Shown piece by piece: positions 7,907 to 10,619 of a stretch of 10,619 nt of DNA. The notes below the pieces were generated by a model. The model did no database searches. It saw nothing but the letters and a program-made list of their open reading frames with translations, and had not been told where the DNA came from. Position 1 is the stretch's first letter. Each line of letters opens with the position of its first letter. Source of the DNA: Clostridia bacterium (GTDB lineage: Bacteria; Bacillota_A; Clostridia; Oscillospirales; Acutalibacteraceae); assembly GCA_017390825.1 (NCBI GenBank), contig JAFPAK010000268.1, forward strand, positions 1-10,619. Direction: 5' to 3'. A program made the position numbers and the translations under genes.

Positions 7907-7944
7907 AGCCATATACCGAAAAATCAAGAAAAAGGTGATTATTT

Positions 7945-8463
7945 ATGAAAAATTCTACATTATTAAAAATGATATTTGCATCATTATTTGCCGCTTTAAC
8001 ATTTGTCGGTACATATTTTGCAGTACCGTTGCCTTTTGGATATTTTAACTTTGGCGACTGTTTTATTCTGCTTTGTGCATGGCTGGTCGGCGGTATCTAC
8101 GGCGTGCTTGGAGGTGCGATTGGTGCAATGCTTGCAGATATAGTGCTCGGTTATGCCTCATATGCGCCCGCAACCTTTGTTATCAAAGCAGTAATGGTAG
8201 TTGTCGCTTTTGCCCTTTTCAAGGCTTTCTCAAAAGGTAAAAAGGGATTTGTCTATGTTGGTTATGCTGTCGGTGCAGTGCTTGCAGAGCTTATAATGGC
8301 AGGCGGATATTATCTGTTTGAATCGGCACTATACGGCTTTATTCCTGCCCTTGCCTCCGTTCCGGGAAATCTTTTGCAGGGCACGGTCGCAATCGTTTCA
8401 GCTATTGCTATAATATCCATACTCGAAGCTACCGGTCTTTCAAGTAAAATCAGAAAAGGTTAA
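7945..8463 (+). CDS. ECF transporter S-component (HmpT/PdxU-like, PF07155 type)
   Basis: Membrane substrate-binding subunit of an energy-coupling factor vitamin importer. It works with shared EcfT and two ATPases, which are not in this window, as expected for group II systems. The 172 residues form about six hydrophobic helices. The N-terminal ASLFAALTFVGTYFA carries the small-residue pattern used to dock on EcfT. GYFNFGDCFILL (32-43), GAIGAMLADIVLGYASYAPATF (57-78, overall pattern) and the C-terminal PGNLLQG are marks of the HmpT/PdxU-like S-component family. AAGGTGA lies 8 nt before the ATG. Pairing with a divergent MocR-type regulator makes a B6 vitamer the best guess; hydroxymethylpyrimidine is the main alternative for the family. 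No clear terminator follows within 200 bp. Confidence 0.85.
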   Translation: MKNSTLLKMIFASLFAALTFVGTYFAVPLPFGYFNFGDCFILLCAWLVGGIYGVLGGAIGAMLADIVLGYASYAPATFVIKAVMVVVAFALFKAFSKGKKGFVYVGYAVGAVLAELIMAGGYYLFESALYGFIPALASVPGNLLQGTVAIVSAIAIISILEATGLSSKIRKG

Positions 8464-8684
8464 ATTGTAAATGAATGTGACCACTATCTAATATCTTATC
8501 CCTCATAAGATGAAGATCGCCTGTGAAGCATTATCGCATATTGATTTAACGGTCTGTGATGTAAGCGGAGGCAACCGAATATCAATATGATAGTTATTCC
8601 ATTAATATATGTGAAAATAAAATCGCCGTGATACCGGCACAGTATAAAAAATCTGTGTGTGCAGAGAAAAAACGAAAAAAACTC
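8464..8684 (+). other. Non-coding stretch with two stem-loops after the S-component gene
   Basis: No supported gene. ATCTTAT-CCCTC-ATAAGAT (8493-8511) is a 7-bp hairpin. CATATTGAT (8537-8545) pairs with ATCAATATG (8581-8589), and CGGT (8550-8553) with ACCG (8574-8577) is nested inside, giving a two-tier stem-loop with a 20-nt apical region. Neither is followed by a U tract. I match neither to a known riboswitch. GCCG...CGGC at 8623-8636 is a further short hairpin. Confidence 0.4.
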
Positions 8685-8713
8685 TTGAAAAAATAGCGTA
8701 TCTATGGTAAAAT
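8685..8713 (+). promoter_or_regulatory. Promoter ahead of the tRNA-Pro-like pseudogene
   Basis: TTGAAA (8685-8690), a 17-bp spacer and TAAAAT (8708-8713). The -10 overlaps the left arm of a 15-bp palindrome, and the expected start point (about 8720) lies inside that arm. Confidence 0.6.
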
Positions 8714-8752
8714 ACCGTTTGCGAGCATGTATTGCTTTCGCAAACGGTATTT
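8710..8752 (+). promoter_or_regulatory. 15-bp perfect inverted repeat overlapping a promoter
   Basis: AAATACCGTTTGCGA (8710-8724) and TCGCAAACGGTATTT (8738-8752) are exact inverse complements with a 13-nt loop containing AGCA/TGCT. It may be an intrinsic terminator for the upstream S-component transcript (weak tail ATTTGTTAT) or an operator on the promoter at 8685-8713. Confidence 0.55.
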
Positions 8753-8785
8753 GTTATCACCATATAACTTAATATCTACCATCAT

Positions 8786-8862
8786 CGAGGTGTGGCGCAG
8801 TTGGTAGCGCGCCTGCTTTGGGACTGTGAGATAGGTAATTCAAGTAAAAACCCATACACCTC
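8786..8862 (+). pseudogene. Decayed tRNA-Pro
   Basis: From 8784 to 8823 this is 35/40 identical (208-bp offset) to the intact tRNA-Pro at 8994: acceptor 5' strand, the whole D arm (GCGC-AGTTGGTA-GCGC) and a CCTGC stem leading into the TTTGGGA anticodon loop of tRNA-Pro(UGG). The 3' half is damaged. The anticodon stem partner should be GCAGG but reads CTGTG. The T arm reads AGGTAATTCAAGTAAAAACCC, as if A-rich bases were inserted into a normal T loop. The CCA is absent. The acceptor 3' strand CACCTC (8857-8862) still pairs with GAGGTG (8787-8792). This pattern fits a tRNA gene in decay or a tRNA-like RNA, not a working tRNA. Confidence 0.7.
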
Positions 8863-8893
8863 AAAAAAGCCTTTAATACTGCGGTTTTTCCGC
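8863..8893 (+). terminator. Possible weak terminator after the tRNA-Pro pseudogene
   Basis: AAAAA(G)CC (8864-8871) can pair with GGTTTTT (8883-8889), and GCGG-TTTTT-CCGC (8881-8893) forms an alternative small hairpin followed by T-rich sequence. Confidence 0.3.
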
Positions 8894-8894
8894 T

Positions 8895-8922
8895 TTCATA
8901 TTTTTTGAAAATATGCTATAAT
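8895..8922 (+). promoter_or_regulatory. Promoter of tRNA-Pro
   Basis: A perfect TATAAT (8917-8922) lies 71 nt before the mature tRNA end, with a modest TTCATA (8895-8900) at 16-bp spacing. The 5' leader would be about 65 nt, long for a tRNA. Confidence 0.5.
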
Positions 8923-8993
8923 AGCCTTACGACCACATAGTGTCCCACAGTTGCGGAATTTCTGTAAAAATCCGAGCATAAAATTGAATAAAT

Positions 8994-9069
8994 CGGGGTG
9001 TGGCGCAGTTGGTAGCGCGCGACATTTGGGATGTCGATGCCGCAGGTTCGAACCCTGTCACTCCGACCA
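8994..9069 (+). tRNA. tRNA-Pro (anticodon UGG)
   Basis: A 76-nt cloverleaf. The acceptor CGGGGTG (8994-9000) pairs with CACTCCG (9059-9065, one G-U). The D arm is GCGC/GCGC. The anticodon stem CGACA/TGTCG encloses TTTGGGA with anticodon TGG at 9027-9029. The variable loop has 5 nt. The T arm is GCAGG/CCTGT with TTCGAAC. The discriminator is A9066 and CCA is encoded (9067-9069). A terminator follows at once. It reads all CCN or CCA/CCG proline codons depending on wobble modification. Confidence 0.95.
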
Positions 9070-9117
9070 AAAAATGACCGAATTTTGAGGTTTTACCTCC
9101 ACTTTCGGTCATTTTTT
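9070..9117 (+). terminator. Intrinsic terminator of tRNA-Pro
   Basis: AAAAATGACCGAA (9070-9082) pairs perfectly with TTCGGTCATTTTT (9104-9116), with GAGGT-TTT-ACCTC (9087-9099) nested in the loop and T residues to 9117. The A-rich left arm could also let it work on the other strand. Confidence 0.9.
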
Positions 9118-9248
9118 ATGCTTTTTAGGTGTTTTTCGCCACTTTTGCAAAAATCGCATTTTTTACGACCACATAATCAACTGTGGTCTGCAAAATATCT
9201 TTTTCTTTGATTACTGCGGCTCAAATTTTAACCTCATATCCTTATCGG
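9118..9248. other. Spacer with a GACCACA hairpin
   Basis: No gene is seen. GACCACA (9167-9173) and TGTGGTC (9182-9188) form a 7-bp hairpin around TAATCAAC, followed by a T-rich run. The hairpin's left side belongs to a 13-nt sequence, TTACGACCACATA, found at 8927-8939 before the tRNA-Pro and again at 9163-9175. Confidence 0.4.
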
Positions 9249-9277
9249 TTGCACAATTCATATATTAGTGCTATAAT
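9249..9277 (+). promoter_or_regulatory. Strong promoter of the acetyltransferase leader
   Basis: TTGCAC (9249-9254), a 17-bp spacer and a perfect TATAAT (9272-9277). The start point would be about 9284, so the transcript begins with the small hairpin CAGGC-GAA-GCCTG (9285-9297) and has about 145 nt of leader before the acetyltransferase ATG. Confidence 0.8.
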
Positions 9278-9320
9278 ACTTTTACAGGCGAAGCCTGAAT
9301 TCATTTTTGGAGGATGCTGT

Positions 9321-9353
9321 TTGAGAAACAACACCTTAGAGATTGTATTGTAA
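9321..9353 (+). CDS. Possible 10-codon leader peptide
   Basis: GGAGG (9309-9313) is the best ribosome site in the leader but serves no long gene. Seven nt after it a TTG opens the short frame MRNNTLEIVL, ending in TAA at 9351-9353. The stop directly abuts the left arm of an attenuator-like hairpin (9354-9392). An ATG at 9314 directly abuts the GGAGG, too close to be used well. Translation is inferred from spacing only, and the peptide matches no leader I know. Confidence 0.35.
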   Translation: MRNNTLEIVL

Positions 9354-9396
9354 ACGAGAGGTTTGCAAATACATTCTCGGCAATCCTCTCGTATTT
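9354..9396 (+). promoter_or_regulatory. Attenuator-like hairpin before the acetyltransferase gene
   Basis: ACGAGAGG (9354-9361) pairs with CCTCTCGT (9385-9392), extended by TTGC (9363-9366) with GCAA (9380-9383) across a T-T mismatch. ATTTT follows (9392-9396). Two alternatives compete: CGAGA (9355-9359) can pair with TCTCG at 9375-9379 instead, and AATCCT (9382-9387) is complementary to AGGATT (9418-9423) in the gene's ribosome site. This fits an attenuator or a ribosome-site switch; which one is open. Confidence 0.5.
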
Positions 9397-9428
9397 TGAG
9401 CGTCAACAAATTATGAAAGGATTTAACA

Positions 9429-10082
9429 ATGAACAATTTGACGATACGTTTAGAAACAGAAAAAGACTACAAAGCAGTAGAAGAACTTACCCGTGAGGCG
9501 TTTTGGAACGTCTATAAACCGGGTGCGGATGAGCATTATTATGTGCATCAGATGCGAAACCACCCCGATTTTATTCACGAACTTGCATTCGTGCTTGAAC
9601 TTGACGGCAAGATCGTCGGCAACATTATGTACACGAAGGCTTGGCTTGAGGACGAAAACGGAGAACGCAAGGAAATACTCTCCTTTGGACCGCTATGTGT
9701 AGCCCCCGAGTATCAGAGGCAGAAGCTCGGCAAAATACTGATCGAGCATTCCTTTGAGGTTGCACGCAAGATGGGATACGATGTGAACATCAGCTTCGGT
9801 AATCCGAGCAACTATGTCAGCCGTGGGTTTGTGAGTTGCAAAAAGAAGAACATAAGCTTTGTCGTGGACGGCAACTTCCCGACAGCTCTTCTCGTTTACG
9901 AACTTGTCCCCGGTGTGCTCGGCGGCAGAAAGTGGATTTACATTCCAAGCACCGCCGCCGATTGCTGTGAAGACACCGCCGCAGTTGAGGCATTCGATTC
10001 AACTTTTCCTCCAAAGGAAAAGAAGTGGATGCCGAGCCAAGAGGAATTCTATATTTATAGCCATTCATCTGTAGTCAGATAA
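9429..10082 (+). CDS. GNAT family N-acetyltransferase (YhbS-like, COG3153 type)
   Basis: Cytoplasmic acetyl-CoA-dependent transferase; the acceptor is unknown. The 217 residues begin with an N-terminal GNAT fold (TIRLETEKDYKAVEELTREAF, 5-25, overall pattern). The acetyl-CoA-binding motif A, LCVAPEYQRQKLGKIL (89-104), carries the Q-x-x-G-like pyrophosphate loop. NPSNYVSRGF (125-134) is motif B. A C-terminal extension ends in FDSTFPPKEK, seen in a common Firmicutes acetyltransferase family. AAAGGA lies 7 nt before the ATG. It is a single-gene unit with its own strong promoter and long structured leader, an arrangement often found for drug-responsive genes. That hints at a stress- or antibiotic-linked role but does not show one. 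It ends 26 bp before an insertion sequence. Confidence 0.88.
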   Translation: MNNLTIRLETEKDYKAVEELTREAFWNVYKPGADEHYYVHQMRNHPDFIHELAFVLELDGKIVGNIMYTKAWLEDENGERKEILSFGPLCVAPEYQRQKLGKILIEHSFEVARKMGYDVNISFGNPSNYVSRGFVSCKKKNISFVVDGNFPTALLVYELVPGVLGGRKWIYIPSTAADCCEDTAAVEAFDSTFPPKEKKWMPSQEEFYIYSHSSVVR

Positions 10083-10086
10083 ACGT

Positions 10087-10107
10087 AAAAACGCCGCTGA
10101 AAGTTTA
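10087..10107 (+). terminator. Possible left half of a terminator cut by the IS
   Basis: AAAAACGCCGCTGAAAG after the acetyltransferase stop has the form of the A-tract, left arm and loop of an intrinsic terminator, but no AGCGGCG right arm follows. The insertion sequence begins at about 10108. Confidence 0.3.
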
Positions 10108-10110
10108 TGA

Positions 10111-10148
10111 TATGCACCCCAAAAGTTAGACACTTTTGGAGGTGCATA
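10111..10148 (+). promoter_or_regulatory. IS end hairpin that masks the orfA ribosome site
   Basis: TATGCACC (10111-10118) pairs with GGTGCATA (10141-10148) and CCAAAAG (10119-10125) with CTTTTGG (10133-10139), leaving A10140 bulged and a 7-nt loop. The GGAGG of orfA (10138-10142) lies in the right arm. RNA read in from outside would fold it away, a known way for IS elements to avoid activation by flanking promoters. Confidence 0.7.
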
Positions 10149-10153
10149 TTTTT

Positions 10154-10546
10154 ATGCGTAAAAAAGGTAGTAAAAATAAAGTATATAGTGCAGAATTCAA
10201 AATAGGTGTTATAATAGATATGCGAGAACACCATTTGAGTTACAATGAAACCATACGAAAGTATTGGGACATAAGCAGAGGACAAGAACACAACTATCAA
10301 AAACAAATACAACGGTGGGAACGCATATACTTGGAAGAAGGAGCCGAAGGTCTAATGAAAGAACGACGAGGCAGAGCTTGTTCCGCTAGCGGAACAAGAA
10401 AAGGCAGACCACCTAAGTTAGATAAAAAGGTTGAGGAAGATTTAATTGCCGAAAACCAGCGACTTCGTATGGAGATAGAATACTTAAAAAAACTGAGTGC
10501 CTTAGTTCTTGCGGAAGAGCGAGAGAACGGCAAAAAGCAAAAATAA
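10154..10546 (+). CDS. IS3-family transposase OrfA (DNA-binding part)
   Basis: 130 aa. Residues about 8-58 are a helix-turn-helix of the IS3 OrfA type (YSAEFKIGVI, YNETIRKYWDI, QIQRWERIY), then EEGAEGL and a basic GRPPK (84-88). Residues about 92-120 form a leucine-zipper-like helix (VEEDLIAENQRLRMEIEYLKKL) used for multimerisation in this family. Start choice: a TTG at 10136 extends the frame but lies inside the end hairpin; the ATG at 10154 sits 11 nt after GGAGG. The 3' part overlaps the orfB frame. Confidence 0.88.
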   Translation: MRKKGSKNKVYSAEFKIGVIIDMREHHLSYNETIRKYWDISRGQEHNYQKQIQRWERIYLEEGAEGLMKERRGRACSASGTRKGRPPKLDKKVEEDLIAENQRLRMEIEYLKKLSALVLAEERENGKKQK

Positions 10547-10619
10547 TCTCTGAACTAAGGCAAAAGTATCCGCCAAAAGAATTGCTTAAACTATCCGGTC
10601 TTGCTCGCAGCACATACTA
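10534..10619 (+). CDS. IS3-family transposase OrfB, N-terminal fragment (-1 frame, cut by window edge)
   Basis: In the -1 frame relative to orfA the sequence reads AKIISELRQKYPPKELL, then KLSGLARSTYY, the usual start of IS150-group OrfB before the DDE integrase core, which lies off the window. No start codon with a ribosome site is seen, and the frame is open far upstream, so it is probably made by -1 frameshifting. Candidate sites are A-AAA-AAA at 10486-10492 and C-AAA-AAG at 10531-10537. The second gives the smoother fusion protein; the first is the better slippery heptamer. Confidence 0.7.

Larger units (their letters stand above)
10108..10619 (+). mobile_element. IS3-family insertion sequence, IS150-group-like, left end (right end off window)
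   Basis: The left end begins at about 10108 with TGATATGCACCCC, followed by AAAAGTTAGACA. This resembles the TG...GCACCC type terminal repeat I recall for IS150-group elements. It is followed by a hairpin, orfA and a -1 frame orfB that leaves the window. Right repeat and target duplication cannot be seen. Confidence 0.8.

Noticed and set aside
8510..8590. 26-codon plus-strand frame (ATG AAG ATC ...) after the S-component gene
   Set aside because: It has no ribosome site and overlaps the two-tier stem-loop, so coding is unsupported. It could be a gene remnant.
8786..8862. Functional tRNA call
   Set aside because: The anticodon stem does not pair, the T loop is enlarged and the CCA is missing, so it is listed as a pseudogene.
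8927..9112. 61-residue minus-strand frame across the tRNA-Pro
   Set aside because: It is the antisense of the tRNA. Its GVTGFEPAAS...ATNCATPR segment is a known false protein produced by translating tRNA genes backwards.
9314..9496. 60-residue plus-strand frame MLFEKQ... in the acetyltransferase leader
   Set aside because: The GGAGG directly touches its ATG, too close to work, and the frame runs 68 bp into the acetyltransferase gene in another frame. The TTG frame at 9321 fits the ribosome site better.

Overview
The window looks like chromosomal DNA of a low-to-moderate GC Firmicute. The gut Clostridia, and Oscillospiraceae/Ruminococcus-type bacteria in particular, fit best. Reasons are the AGGAGG-type ribosome sites, strong TTGACA/TATAAT promoters, TTG/GTG starts, two DegV proteins, a MocR regulator, a vitamin ECF S-component, and a secreted protein with Thr-rich TTEAA linkers of the kind common in fibre-degrading ruminococci. 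The genus is inferred and cannot be proven from this stretch.

Layout: everything from 1 to 7832 reads on the minus strand. From the left edge: a secreted, probably carbohydrate-associated protein whose C-terminus lies off the window (1-1259); a potassium-uptake operon trkA-trkH (4283 down to 1450, 5-nt gap) with its own promoter and a clear terminator; two consecutive DegV-family fatty-acid-binding proteins (4525-5388 and 5525-6376), each with a good promoter; and a MocR-type PLP-binding regulator (6450-7832). The 112-bp gap at 7833-7944 is divergent. To its right, on the plus strand, is an ECF transporter S-component (7945-8463). A 9-bp inverted repeat in the gap overlaps the -10 of the regulator and lies between the -35 and -10 of the transporter gene, so the MocR protein probably controls both. 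By analogy with PdxR-type regulators the substrate may be a B6 vitamer.

From 8464 to 9428 there is little protein-coding sequence, but it is dense in RNA signals: two stem-loops after the S-component gene, a promoter fused to a 15-bp palindrome, a decayed tRNA-Pro (8786-8862), an intact tRNA-Pro(UGG) (8994-9069) with terminator, and a strong promoter feeding a 145-nt leader. That leader holds a possible 10-codon leader peptide and an attenuator-like hairpin ahead of a GNAT acetyltransferase (9429-10082).

The right end (from 10108) is the left end of an IS3-family (IS150-group-like) insertion sequence with orfA complete and orfB cut by the window edge. Its ribosome site is buried in a terminal hairpin. 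It may have landed in the terminator of the acetyltransferase gene.

No CRISPR array, defence island or obviously new multi-gene system is visible. The most interesting parts are the MocR/S-component operator, the acetyltransferase leader and the tRNA-Pro pseudogene pair.
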